A DNA stretch of 64,000 nucleotides. It comes from Lachnospiraceae bacterium (GTDB taxonomy: Bacteria > Bacillota > Clostridia > Lachnospirales > Lachnospiraceae). How positions within the stretch are numbered: the stretch's first letter is position 1; every line of letters starts with the position of its first letter. Of this stretch, positions 16,274 to 24,712 are shown piece by piece. The stretch spans positions 1 to 64,000 of the forward strand of contig JAFZRY010000030.1 of the NCBI GenBank assembly GCA_017619615.1. The letters are read 5' to 3'. The notes below the pieces were generated by a model that saw only the letters and a list, made by a program, of their open reading frames with translations, was not told the origin of the DNA and did no database searches. Made by a program: the position numbers and the translations under genes.

Positions 16274-18216
16274 GGCATGTATTCCTGTGTGCTTGGCACC
16301 GGCTGAGGCGGGATCTCATCTTCTATGCTTTCTCCGGTCCATTCAATGACAGGCATGCTTTCACCCGGGACGTCCTGTCTCGGCAGGTAGTAATTCTCCG
16401 GCCACATGATATTCATCAAATCGTTCGTCATGTCATACAGCCGTCCGAAATCGATCTCACCGATCACTTTATCCTTGTAGGACTCCGAATTATAATTCGG
16501 TTCAAATTCCCGCCCTTTCAGACTCTCCGAGATCTGCCGCAGCAGCGCGTACGCTTCCTGCTGCTCTGGCGTTGCTTTTCCTTCTTCTACCAGATCAGAG
16601 AGTAAAACGAAGTTATCGGCACTACCGTAAGCGACATCAATAAACACCTCATCCATGAAGCCCCAGCACTCCAGGAGCGCAAAGCGGAACACATATCCGT
16701 CCAGAAATTCTCTCTCCCTGAAATAATCGGCCCCGTAGAACGGACCGTCGAAGCTTCTTTGCCGCTCCGGCCAGCGTGGTGTCGCTGTGAGCGCGGTTCT
16801 CATCAGACGGAAAAACTGGTCTTTGTCCAGAACTTCAAATTCTATCGAAGCCGGACCCAGGGAAAGAAGGTCCTCCGGTTTGGTGCCTTCCTTCATTAGT
16901 ATGCCTTCAATAACTGCCAGATCCCGCTCCAGGCCTTCTGTATTCTCTGTGTAGCCGGTATCCTGATAGGAACGAGGGCCGGAAATACTGATTTGATAAG
17001 GACTAAAGCAGACCGCTTCCGCGGGAGAATCATCCCAGTGGCGGATATTGTCAATTTGGTATCGGTAGGAAGGTTTATCGTCGGAAAACAGGTAATTCTT
17101 ATAATCTTCATAAATAAAACTGACCACCCATCCGTCACCGGCCGAATCGCTTTCCCGAGCGGCAATCTTGTACCTGTTCTTCGCTCCGGTAAACGCCTTT
17201 TCCGTGGATCTTGTTGTTGCTTCAGACGGATTCGTCAGTGCACAGCCGGCTCCGAAAAGAGAGACGATTATCATTATAGTCACGATCCATGCACCGGGCT
17301 TTTTATACCGCAGAGCAGCCTTTACTCTTTCCTTAATCCCGACTTCTCCAAAGGCTGTAGGGCAGGCGCTGATCCAGTGCTTCGGTGCGCTCAAGGCAAG
17401 GAGGGCGGAAGAATACGCCTTTCGGTACTCCGGCGACTGATCCCGGATGGCCCGCTCATCGCAGGCTTTTTCTATATCCCGGCCAAGCAGAATATAACTG
17501 ATCCACAGGATCGGATTGAACCAGTTGAGAGAAAGCAGCAGGAAGCCGAACAATTTCCAGAAAGGGTCTTTCCGGGCGATATGCGCCTTTTCATGTGCCA
17601 GCACGCAGGCTTGATCCTCATCGGAAAGGCCGGAAGGAATATAGATACGCGGCCGCAGCAGGCCGAAGACAAAAGGCGTCCCCGGTTCATCGCAAAACCA
17701 GACGTTTCCCTCCAGATGTACGGAAAGGCGGGATCTTCGCCAGACAAGAAGATAACTCCCTATCATATATAGGAGCATGACCACCGAACCGGCTGCCCAG
17801 ATGATGGACAGGGCCGGCAGATATCTTTCCCCCAGTGTTTTCGGTGCCGTAAACGTCTCCTTCGTTACCATCACGTAGGATTGACCGCTGCTGTCTTTCT
17901 GCGGCATCACCTCCCGGCGCTCCACGATCTTCATAAATTTCTGATCATCCGAACCGATCCGAACAAGTTCCTCCGGGACAGTTTCCGCCAGCCTGGTCAC
18001 AGCGCTGCCGCTGCTTAAAGCCGCCGGCACCACCGAGACCTTGCTTTCCGGCAGCTGCCAGATGAGAAGACGCACAGCGACCAGAAGCCAAAGCGCACAG
18101 ACAAGGCCTCGCGGAGCTTTGCGGAAACAGAACCTCAGCAGCATGACAAGTCCGACTGCGACCGAAGCAGACAGGCTTATCTTAAGCACCTGCAAAAAGA
18201 TTTCCTGCAGATTCAT
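16270..18216 (-). CDS. BlaR1-like M56 membrane metalloprotease sensor
   Basis: A 648-residue protein with N-terminal membrane segments (about 5-28, 35-55, 130-150) and an M56 peptidase domain carrying the zinc motif HEKAH in CVLAHEKAHIARKD (about 210) and a following membrane segment (FGFLLLSLNWFNPILW). Another membrane segment near 315-330 is followed by an external domain of about 320 residues. In BlaR1 this position holds a penicillin-binding sensor; here no SxxK/SxN motif set is seen, so the ligand is not a beta-lactam by homology. It overlaps blaI by four bases and the ABC gene by four, so all are one operon. The protease would cut the BlaI-like repressor on sensing its ligand. Confidence 0.87.
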   Translation of the reverse strand: MNLQEIFLQVLKISLSASVAVGLVMLLRFCFRKAPRGLVCALWLLVAVRLLIWQLPESKVSVVPAALSSGSAVTRLAETVPEELVRIGSDDQKFMKIVERREVMPQKDSSGQSYVMVTKETFTAPKTLGERYLPALSIIWAAGSVVMLLYMIGSYLLVWRRSRLSVHLEGNVWFCDEPGTPFVFGLLRPRIYIPSGLSDEDQACVLAHEKAHIARKDPFWKLFGFLLLSLNWFNPILWISYILLGRDIEKACDERAIRDQSPEYRKAYSSALLALSAPKHWISACPTAFGEVGIKERVKAALRYKKPGAWIVTIMIIVSLFGAGCALTNPSEATTRSTEKAFTGAKNRYKIAARESDSAGDGWVVSFIYEDYKNYLFSDDKPSYRYQIDNIRHWDDSPAEAVCFSPYQISISGPRSYQDTGYTENTEGLERDLAVIEGILMKEGTKPEDLLSLGPASIEFEVLDKDQFFRLMRTALTATPRWPERQRSFDGPFYGADYFREREFLDGYVFRFALLECWGFMDEVFIDVAYGSADNFVLLSDLVEEGKATPEQQEAYALLRQISESLKGREFEPNYNSESYKDKVIGEIDFGRLYDMTNDLMNIMWPENYYLPRQDVPGESMPVIEWTGESIEDEIPPQPVPSTQEYMP

Positions 18217-18641
18217 TTTGTACCTCCCTGTTCAGCTTCTTTCAGAGAGGCATCATGCTGTGCCGAATCATCTTCCACACATGCGTCGATCAGGCGGCGG
18301 ATCTCGTCCGCTTCCTGTGCGTTCAGTTTTTTGCCTGCCGTAAAAGCCGCGATAAAAGCCGGCAGGGACCCCTCGAAGGTCTCCGCCATAAAGGCTTCGC
18401 TCTGCACGGCTTTAAAGGCCTCACGGTCAAGCACGGCGCTTACGCAGCCGTCGTCCAGCCTGAAAAGCCCTTTGTCGCACAGCCGCCGCAGGACCGTATA
18501 TGTCGTAGAACGCGCCCAGTTCAGATTTTCTTTGCAAAGTCTAATCAGTTCTCCCGTGGAAAGCGGTTCGTGATCCCAGACGATCTGGGCAAAAGCGTTC
18601 TCTGCCGCCCCCAGTCTGATTTCCGTATTTATCAAGCTCAT
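18213..18641 (-). CDS. BlaI/MecI-family repressor
   Basis: A 142-residue winged-helix repressor: LGAAENAFAQIVWDHEPLST at the start of the DNA-binding domain, LNWARSTTYTVLRRLCDKG as recognition helix (about 45-63), and a C-terminal dimer region. The ATG at 18641 is chosen because GGAGG stands eight bases before it; the GTG at 18656 lies inside that ribosome site. It heads the blaI-blaR1-ABC-ABC operon and a perfect BlaI-like operator overlaps its promoter just upstream. The natural model is autorepression lifted by the BlaR1-like protease. Confidence 0.92.
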   Translation of the reverse strand: MSLINTEIRLGAAENAFAQIVWDHEPLSTGELIRLCKENLNWARSTTYTVLRRLCDKGLFRLDDGCVSAVLDREAFKAVQSEAFMAETFEGSLPAFIAAFTAGKKLNAQEADEIRRLIDACVEDDSAQHDASLKEAEQGGTK

Positions 18642-18663
18642 AACGTGATCCTCCACAAAAAAC

Positions 18664-18719
18664 GCCTACAAATTGTAAACAACCAACGTCAGTTTACAAC
18701 TTGTAGGCATCTGTGTCAA
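18664..18719 (-). promoter_or_regulatory. blaI promoter with double BlaI-type operator
   Basis: Minus-strand TTGACA (18714-18719), a 17-bp gap and TAAACT (18691-18696). Overlapping it, 18664-18708 forms an inverted repeat of two half-sites, GCCTACAAaTTGTAAAC and GTTTACAAcTTGTAGGC, each itself a TACAA-n-TTGTA dyad. TACA/TGTA dyads are the known BlaI/MecI recognition unit, so a repressor here would cover the promoter. Confidence 0.82.
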
Positions 18720-18748
18720 GTGTTTATTTGCGGTTTTTTTCGCAGGAA

Positions 18749-20215
18749 TCAGATCATGTTAAACGCTTTCAAAGCTTCTTCAATCGCCTTCACCTTTTCC
18801 TCCGGACAGCCCGGCTGGCGGGAATCCGGAGACTTCGGCTTGTTGTAATTCTCCCGCTCGATGATTCCGTGCTTTTGCTTGACCTGTGCGATATTCAGGT
18901 TTGTCACATGGAAATTGTAATGCTCCTGCACCCAGTCGCGGATCTCATCGTAGGTGGCTCCCTTCTGAAAGCCGCTCATGTCCATGTCTTCGAGTGAGAA
19001 CTCTACCCGGATCTTCTTTGTCGATATATCGCCCTTGGAAAGTAAGACAACCGCTTCGCAATTGTCCGTCCGCGGGAACATATCGATGAAGCACAGCTTC
19101 TCCACCCGGTATCCGCCGAGCGCCAGAGACGGGATGTCGCGGGCGAGGGAGGCGGGCTTGCAGCTGATGTAGACCATGCGGGCGGCGCCGCTGCGGAGGA
19201 GTTTGCTCATAGCTTTGGGGTGGACGCCGTCGCGGGGCGGGTCCAGGACGATGTAGTCCGCGGGTTCGGGGAGTTCGTCCAGAAGCGCCAGGACGTCGCC
19301 GGCCAGGAAGCGGCAATTGGAAAGGCCGTTCAGGGCGGCGTTTTCGCGGGCGGCGGCGACGGCTTCTTCCACGATCTCCACGCCGTAGACGCGGGCCGCG
19401 GCAGGAGAGAGCATCTGGGCGATGGTGCCGGTGCCGCTGTAGAGGTCGTAGACGACCGCGCCGGGCGTAATGGCAATGAATTCGCGCGCCTTGGCATAGA
19501 GCAGCTCCGCGCCGGGCGTGTTGTTCTGGAAGAAAGAGAAGGGCGAGATCCGGAAAGACAGGCCCAGGAGGTGCTCGGTCAGATCGGGCTCGCCGTACAG
19601 AAGAGTGACCCTCTCGGGGACCACGGCGTCGGACAGGCTGTTGTTTTCGGTGTGGAGGACGCCGCGCAGGCGGCCCTCCAGGGGAAGGGCGAGCAGCATG
19701 TCCGTGAAGGCGCGGGCGAGGTCATCGCCAAAGCCGGCGGCGGTCACCAGGTTGACCAGGACGTCGCCGGTGCTCCAGCTGCGGCGCAGGATCAGGTGGC
19801 GCAGGAGGCCCTGGTGGCTCTTCTTGTGATAGAAGGAAGTCCCCCGTTCGCGGAAAAAGGCCTGGACGCCGCGCGTGACAGTGTTCAGATCCGGGTGGAT
19901 CAGCTGGCATTCTTCCACGGGCAGGATGTTGAAAAAGCTCTTCTTCTGGTGCAGGCCGAGGGTCAGGGGGCCGTCTTTTTCCGCGTTGCCGAAGGAGAAT
20001 TCCATCTTGTTGCGGTAGCCGGCGGAGACGGGGCTGGCCTGCATGCCCTCATACGAAGAGGAGGCGAAGAAATCCGCCCCTAAAACAGGAAGGAACAGCT
20101 TTTTGAGCTGTTCTTCCTTGGTGTGCAATTCATCTGAATAACTGCGGCCGTCGTAACGGCAGCCGCCGCAGCGCCCGAAAAGCGGGCAGATGGTCCGGGT
20201 TGTTTCGGTCATCAT
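18749..20215 (-). CDS. rlmD: 23S rRNA (uracil-5-)-methyltransferase, RlmD/RlmCD family
   Basis: A 488-residue SAM-dependent methyltransferase of the TrmA/RumA group that makes 5-methyluridine in 23S rRNA. The N-terminal iron-sulfur ligands are seen as CPLFGRCGGC (residues 10-19). The SAM site is YDLYSGTGTIAQML (about 250) and the catalytic region DPPRDGVHPK (about 325) with the nucleophile in VYISCKPASLARD (about 352). There is no N-terminal TRAM domain; instead a C-terminal extension of about 75 residues (MSGFQKGATYDEI onward) is present, as in clostridial members. Two adjacent ATG codons (20215, 20212) could start it. It ends the leftward run that includes pcrA. Confidence 0.9.
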   Translation of the reverse strand: MMTETTRTICPLFGRCGGCRYDGRSYSDELHTKEEQLKKLFLPVLGADFFASSSYEGMQASPVSAGYRNKMEFSFGNAEKDGPLTLGLHQKKSFFNILPVEECQLIHPDLNTVTRGVQAFFRERGTSFYHKKSHQGLLRHLILRRSWSTGDVLVNLVTAAGFGDDLARAFTDMLLALPLEGRLRGVLHTENNSLSDAVVPERVTLLYGEPDLTEHLLGLSFRISPFSFFQNNTPGAELLYAKAREFIAITPGAVVYDLYSGTGTIAQMLSPAAARVYGVEIVEEAVAAARENAALNGLSNCRFLAGDVLALLDELPEPADYIVLDPPRDGVHPKAMSKLLRSGAARMVYISCKPASLARDIPSLALGGYRVEKLCFIDMFPRTDNCEAVVLLSKGDISTKKIRVEFSLEDMDMSGFQKGATYDEIRDWVQEHYNFHVTNLNIAQVKQKHGIIERENYNKPKSPDSRQPGCPEEKVKAIEEALKAFNMI

Positions 20216-20260
20216 GATCTCCGGAGGGCGGACGGGGACGCCCGCCCTTACGTCAGGCCG

Positions 20261-20527
20261 TTACGGGACGGAGAATTCCACTTCGTTCTTGATTTCCTGC
20301 GCGACGTCCTTGACTTCTTCCTCAGCGTCTTTCACGGCTTCTTTCACGTCTTCCGCCGCTTCTTTCACTTCTTCCGCAGCATCTTCCGCTTCATCGAAGA
20401 AATCGTCGTCCAGTTCTTCCTCGTCTTCCGCGAAGAAGAAATAGTAAATGCCGTAAGCCACGGCGGCCACGAAGGCCAGAATGCCGCAGGCGGTCAGGAT
20501 CCTGCGCAGCAGGCTTTTCTTTTTCAT
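20261..20527 (-). CDS. Small acidic membrane-anchored protein
   Basis: An 88-residue protein with a basic N-terminus (MKKKSLLRRI), one membrane segment (about 12-32) and a strongly acidic helical tail of repeated EDVKEAVKDAEEEVKD heptad-like units. It resembles YtxH-type small proteins in composition only. The ATG at 20527 is preferred over the adjacent GTG because of GGAAG seven bases upstream. It sits between pcrA and rlmD in the same direction. Function unknown. Confidence 0.6.
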   Translation of the reverse strand: MKKKSLLRRILTACGILAFVAAVAYGIYYFFFAEDEEELDDDFFDEAEDAAEEVKEAAEDVKEAVKDAEEEVKDVAQEIKNEVEFSVP

Positions 20528-20602
20528 CACGTCACTTCCTTTCCTGTTGCTGGTGTTATCATACCACAGATTTACTGCTTTTCACAAGAGATTATTGGGT
20601 TT

Positions 20603-23020
20603 TTATTCTTCGCGCGTAAGCGCCGCATATTCCGGGAGCAGGACTTTCCGTCCGAATTTGTCGAAAAGGACGATGACCGTGGTCTCCTTGGACGTTTTTT
20701 CCGTCTTTTCGACGGTGCCGGCGCCGAAGCGGCGGCTCACGACGCGGTCGCCGGGAGCGAATTCGGTGAGGATCTCGGGAGCGGGGGCGGCGGATCTGCC
20801 GGGCCGGGCGGATACGCCGAAGCCGAAGCTGTCGCCAAAGTCTGTCCAGCCGGGGGCGGGCTGTTTACCGGAGGCAGGGCGGCTGTCGGAGTTCCGGCTG
20901 TCTCCGGATGACCTTCCGCTGCCAAAGGAGCGGCCGCCGGAAGAACCTGTCCCTGAGGACCAGCCGCCGGAAGTCCCTGCGCCGGAGCCCCATCCGGACC
21001 TTCCGCGCGGCGACGACCAGTCGTCATCTCCCGAAGCGCCGAAGCGCCATCCGTCTTCGCGCCCGGGCCGGCCGGCGGACGACATCATCAGCCCGCGCCG
21101 CTCGTGCTTCAGCACGTCCTTCGGGATCTCCTCCACGAACTGGCTGACCGTATGCGTCTGGAAACTGCCGTTCACCATGCGGCGGGCGGCGGCAGTCAGG
21201 ACCAGTTTCTTCATGGCGCGGGTGATGCCCACGTAGCAGAGGCGGCGCTCCTCCTCCAGGTCGGAATCGTCGCCGGAATACAGGACGCGCTCGCCGGGGA
21301 AGATCTGCTGCTCCATGCCCGCCATGTAGACTTTGGGGAATTCCAGGCCCTTGGCGCTGTGGAGGGTCATCAGGACGACCTTGTTCACGTCGTCCTCCAG
21401 CGCGTCCACGTCCGCTACCAGCGAGGTCTCGGACAGAAACTGCGACAGCGCGTCCAGGCCGATCTCGCCGCCGAAATCCGCGGCTTTGTTGACCAGTTCC
21501 TGCAGATTTTCGCGCCGTGCCTCGGATTCGATCTCGCCTTCCTCCAGCAGATAGTCCAGGTAGCCGGTGTCGCGGAGGGTCCGCTCGATCAGGGCCTCCA
21601 CGCTCAGGGAGAGCGCTTCCATCTGCAGGCTCATCAGCAGGTTCGTGAAGGCGGTCAGTTTCGCGGCGGCGCCTTTGGTCAGGCCCGGGATGTCCGCGGC
21701 CATCGTCATGGATTCCAGCAGCGAGAAGTCCTCGCGGGCCGCGAATTCGGCCACGCGGTCCATCGTGGTGTCGCCGATCCCGCGCTTGGGCACGTTGACG
21801 ATGCGGCGCAGGGACACGTCGTCCCGCGGATTCGCGATCAGGCGCAGATAGCTCAGGCAGTCCTTGATCTCGCGCCGCTCGTAGAAATTGACGCCGCCGA
21901 TCAGGCGGTAGGGCAGGCCCGCCGCCACGAACGTCTCCTCCAGCACGCGCGACTGGGCGTTGGTGCGGTACAGGACCGCGCAGTCGCCGTAATCGAAGCG
22001 GTCACGTTCCTTCTGGATGTCCTGCAGGATACCCCGCGCCTCCTCGCGCGCCTCGCCGTATTCGCGGAACACAACGGGGTCGCCGTCCTCCATGGCGGAC
22101 CACAGCGTCTTTTCCTTCCGGCCCGCGTTGTTCGCGATCACGCCGTTCGCGGCCTTCAGGATCGTTTTGGTGGAGCGGTAATTCTGCTCCAGACGGATGA
22201 CTTTGGCTTCCGGGAAGACGCTTTCGAAATTCAGGATGTTGCGGATCTCCGCGCCGCGGAAGCGGTAGATGGACTGGTCGTCGTCGCCCACCACGCAGAG
22301 GTTGCGGTGTTCCTTCGCGAGGAGCTCCACGAAGCGGAACTGCGCCGGGTTCGTGTCCTGGTACTCGTCTACCAGCACGTAGCGGAAGCGGCTGCGCCAG
22401 TGCTCCAGCACGTCCGGGTTGTCCTCGAACAGTTGGACGGCATTGAGCAGCAGGTCGTCGAAATCCATCGCGTTGGCCATGAGGAGACGGCGCTGGTACT
22501 CGCGGTAGAGGCGCACCACGCGCTCCTCGCCGTAGCGGCCGGAGGAGAGCTTGTCCGCGTCGTCCGGCGAGCGCATTTTATTCTTCCAGGCCGAGATGCG
22601 CCGCAGCACGTCGCGTTCGCGGTATTCTTTGGGGTTGTAATCCAGCTCCTTGATGATGCGCCGCATCAGCACGCGTGAATCGTCCGTATCGTAGATGGTG
22701 AAGTCTTTTGCGTACCCTAAGCGGTCCGCCGCGGTGCGGAGGATGCGCAGGCAGGTGCTGTGGAACGTGGCGACCCAGACCTTATCCCCCTCCGGGGCGG
22801 TGTCCGTGACGCGCGACTTCATCTCCTCCGCCGCTTTGTTCGTGAAGGTGATGGCCAGGATATTCCACGGCGCGACGCCCTGCTCCAGCAGGTGCGCGAC
22901 CCGGCAGGTGAGCGTGCGCGTCTTGCCCGACCCGGCGCCGGCCAGGATCAGGACAGGACCTTCCGTGGTGAAAACCGCCTCTTGCTGAGGCGGGTTGAGA
23001 TCATGTATGGTGAATGGCAT
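20603..23020 (-). CDS. pcrA: ATP-dependent 3'-5' DNA helicase PcrA/UvrD
   Basis: An 805-residue superfamily 1A helicase needed for repair and for removing blocks from replication. Visible motifs: Walker A GAGSGKTRTL (about 27), LVDEYQDTNPAQFRF (motif II, about 220), GDDDQSIYRFRGAE (III), RLEQNYRST (IV), VVLMTLHSAKGLEFPKVY (V, about 550) and VGITRAMKKL (VI). A glycine/serine-rich linker of about 100 residues leads to a C-terminal PcrA-type tail ending with the small basic fold around GAGTVEKTEKTSKETTVIV. GGAG stands five bases before the ATG. The GH36 gene ends only nine bp upstream, so the helicase is probably transcribed with it. Confidence 0.95.
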   Translation of the reverse strand: MPFTIHDLNPPQQEAVFTTEGPVLILAGAGSGKTRTLTCRVAHLLEQGVAPWNILAITFTNKAAEEMKSRVTDTAPEGDKVWVATFHSTCLRILRTAADRLGYAKDFTIYDTDDSRVLMRRIIKELDYNPKEYRERDVLRRISAWKNKMRSPDDADKLSSGRYGEERVVRLYREYQRRLLMANAMDFDDLLLNAVQLFEDNPDVLEHWRSRFRYVLVDEYQDTNPAQFRFVELLAKEHRNLCVVGDDDQSIYRFRGAEIRNILNFESVFPEAKVIRLEQNYRSTKTILKAANGVIANNAGRKEKTLWSAMEDGDPVVFREYGEAREEARGILQDIQKERDRFDYGDCAVLYRTNAQSRVLEETFVAAGLPYRLIGGVNFYERREIKDCLSYLRLIANPRDDVSLRRIVNVPKRGIGDTTMDRVAEFAAREDFSLLESMTMAADIPGLTKGAAAKLTAFTNLLMSLQMEALSLSVEALIERTLRDTGYLDYLLEEGEIESEARRENLQELVNKAADFGGEIGLDALSQFLSETSLVADVDALEDDVNKVVLMTLHSAKGLEFPKVYMAGMEQQIFPGERVLYSGDDSDLEEERRLCYVGITRAMKKLVLTAAARRMVNGSFQTHTVSQFVEEIPKDVLKHERRGLMMSSAGRPGREDGWRFGASGDDDWSSPRGRSGWGSGAGTSGGWSSGTGSSGGRSFGSGRSSGDSRNSDSRPASGKQPAPGWTDFGDSFGFGVSARPGRSAAPAPEILTEFAPGDRVVSRRFGAGTVEKTEKTSKETTVIVLFDKFGRKVLLPEYAALTREE

Positions 23021-23029
23021 TCGAACTCC

Positions 23030-24670
23030 TTATTCGGGGATCTGATAGGAGAAGTACTCATCGCCGAGGCGGTAGGTGATCTCCAGGACGGGCTTCTTGT
23101 CTTTGAGTTCGTGGCGGACGGTGACGTCCCGGGCGGTCCCGAAGATCTCGAGGAGGCGGGTCCAGGCGTCGCGCTTGGCGGGGGTGAAGGAGCCCATTTC
23201 GTCGGAGCAGAGGCGGACCTGACTGAAGAGGGCGCAGCCGAGGGCCAGCATTTTCTTCTGCTCCGGGGTGAGTTTCAGGTTGGTGTCGCGCAGGTAGAAG
23301 ACGTCGGGGTCATTGCCGAAAGCCCGGCCGTTCAGCTGGCGGCGGTAGATGGCGTTCAGGATGGCCTGGCGCGTGGAGATGCGCTCGCGGTTGGTCATGC
23401 GCATCCAGGGCGTGTCGTCCCAGTCCAGGCTGACGTCGCAGCTGATGCGGCAGTAATCGACCAGGCCGAAGGCGGGCATCAGCGGGACGCCGCAGCCGAG
23501 GATGAGTTTGTCGCCGCAGAGCTCGCGCAGGTATTTCATGGCGCGGACCATGCGGCCGCCGCGGGTCTCCTTCGCGTCGCCGAACGGCGCGGCCGCGTAG
23601 AGGAAGTCCAGCTTCACCAGGTCGTAGCCCCATTCGTCGAAGACTTTATGGAAGGTCTCCTTCAGGTATTCACGGACCTCCGGGTAATCGAAGTCCAGCG
23701 CGTAAAAGCCGCCCCAGTTGCAGCCGCAGTACCAGGGGGCGCGGTCATGGAAATAGAACCACTTCGGGTGCTCTTCGTAAAGTTTGGAGCGCTTGCAGGC
23801 GACGAAGGGCGCGAGCCAGAGGCCGGCTTTGAAGCCTTTTTCGTGGATGGTGTCGGCCATGGCCTTCATACCGGAGGGGAATTTCTCCGGGTCGGATTCG
23901 AGCCAGTCGCCCACGGCGGGCTCCCAGCCGTCGTCGATCTGGAACAGGTCGCCGGGCTTCAGCACTTCCGCGGCGCCTTCCAGGTCAGCCAGCATGGTCT
24001 CCTCTGAGATGTCCTCATAGCGGTTGTACCAACTGGTGTAGCCGGTCAGTTTTTCAGCGGTGCGGGGGGTGATGCCCATGGCTTTGAACCAGCCGTCGAA
24101 GACCTCCTGCTCGCTGCCCGCGGCCACGTACAGGTCCAGGACCGGGTACTCGCCGTTCACGGCCAGGCCGGCGCAGTCGCGGCGGATGATCAGCTTGTTC
24201 GCGGCCGCGTGGTAGGAGAACTGGGTATAGCCCGGCGTTTCGTCCAGGGAGGCGACCAGGCGGTATTCATCGCCTTCGCGGAAATAGCAGTAGGAAGTGC
24301 CCTCGAAGACGCCTTTTTTGCCGGGATATTTGCGGAAATAGTAGTCGCCGTAGCGGTCGATGCCGTAATGATCGATCACCGGCTTAGGCAGGGGGCCGAG
24401 GCCTTTCGTGCTGTCCGAGGCGGTCATTTCCGGGGAGAAGGACCAGGTCTGGAAGCCGTTCATGAAGACGAAACCGTCTTCCGCGAGCTTCACGGCCATC
24501 TCCGCCTCCACCGATTTCAACTTGCCTTCCGGCAGGTCGGCGCGCGGGGCGAGGATGATCTGGCGCACGGAAGTGCCCGGGACCACGTCCCAGTGTTCCT
24601 GGCAGGTGCCGCTTTGGCGGTGTTCGCCCTCGGAAGTTTCCATTATGATCGTATAAGTCAGTTTCGGCAT
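23030..24670 (-). CDS. GH36-family alpha-galactosidase-like glycosidase
   Basis: A 546-residue intracellular glycosidase (no signal peptide). The (beta/alpha)8 barrel shows the family 36 markers LFQIDDGWEPAVGDW, GLWLAPFVA, then the nucleophile Asp in YDLVKLDFLYAA (about 350) and the acid/base Asp in RISCDVSLDWDD (about 410). Typical GH36 enzymes are about 700 residues; this is the shorter form with a reduced N-terminal domain. It lies 42 bp after the GH2 gene and nine bp before pcrA. With the GH2 enzyme it probably degrades imported galactosides; there is no transporter beside it. AAAAGGAG precedes the ATG. Confidence 0.88.
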   Translation of the reverse strand: MPKLTYTIIMETSEGEHRQSGTCQEHWDVVPGTSVRQIILAPRADLPEGKLKSVEAEMAVKLAEDGFVFMNGFQTWSFSPEMTASDSTKGLGPLPKPVIDHYGIDRYGDYYFRKYPGKKGVFEGTSYCYFREGDEYRLVASLDETPGYTQFSYHAAANKLIIRRDCAGLAVNGEYPVLDLYVAAGSEQEVFDGWFKAMGITPRTAEKLTGYTSWYNRYEDISEETMLADLEGAAEVLKPGDLFQIDDGWEPAVGDWLESDPEKFPSGMKAMADTIHEKGFKAGLWLAPFVACKRSKLYEEHPKWFYFHDRAPWYCGCNWGGFYALDFDYPEVREYLKETFHKVFDEWGYDLVKLDFLYAAAPFGDAKETRGGRMVRAMKYLRELCGDKLILGCGVPLMPAFGLVDYCRISCDVSLDWDDTPWMRMTNRERISTRQAILNAIYRRQLNGRAFGNDPDVFYLRDTNLKLTPEQKKMLALGCALFSQVRLCSDEMGSFTPAKRDAWTRLLEIFGTARDVTVRHELKDKKPVLEITYRLGDEYFSYQIPE

Positions 24671-24712
24671 GGCAGTACTCCTTTTTATTTGCAGACAGGC
24701 CGGGGGGCCGGA

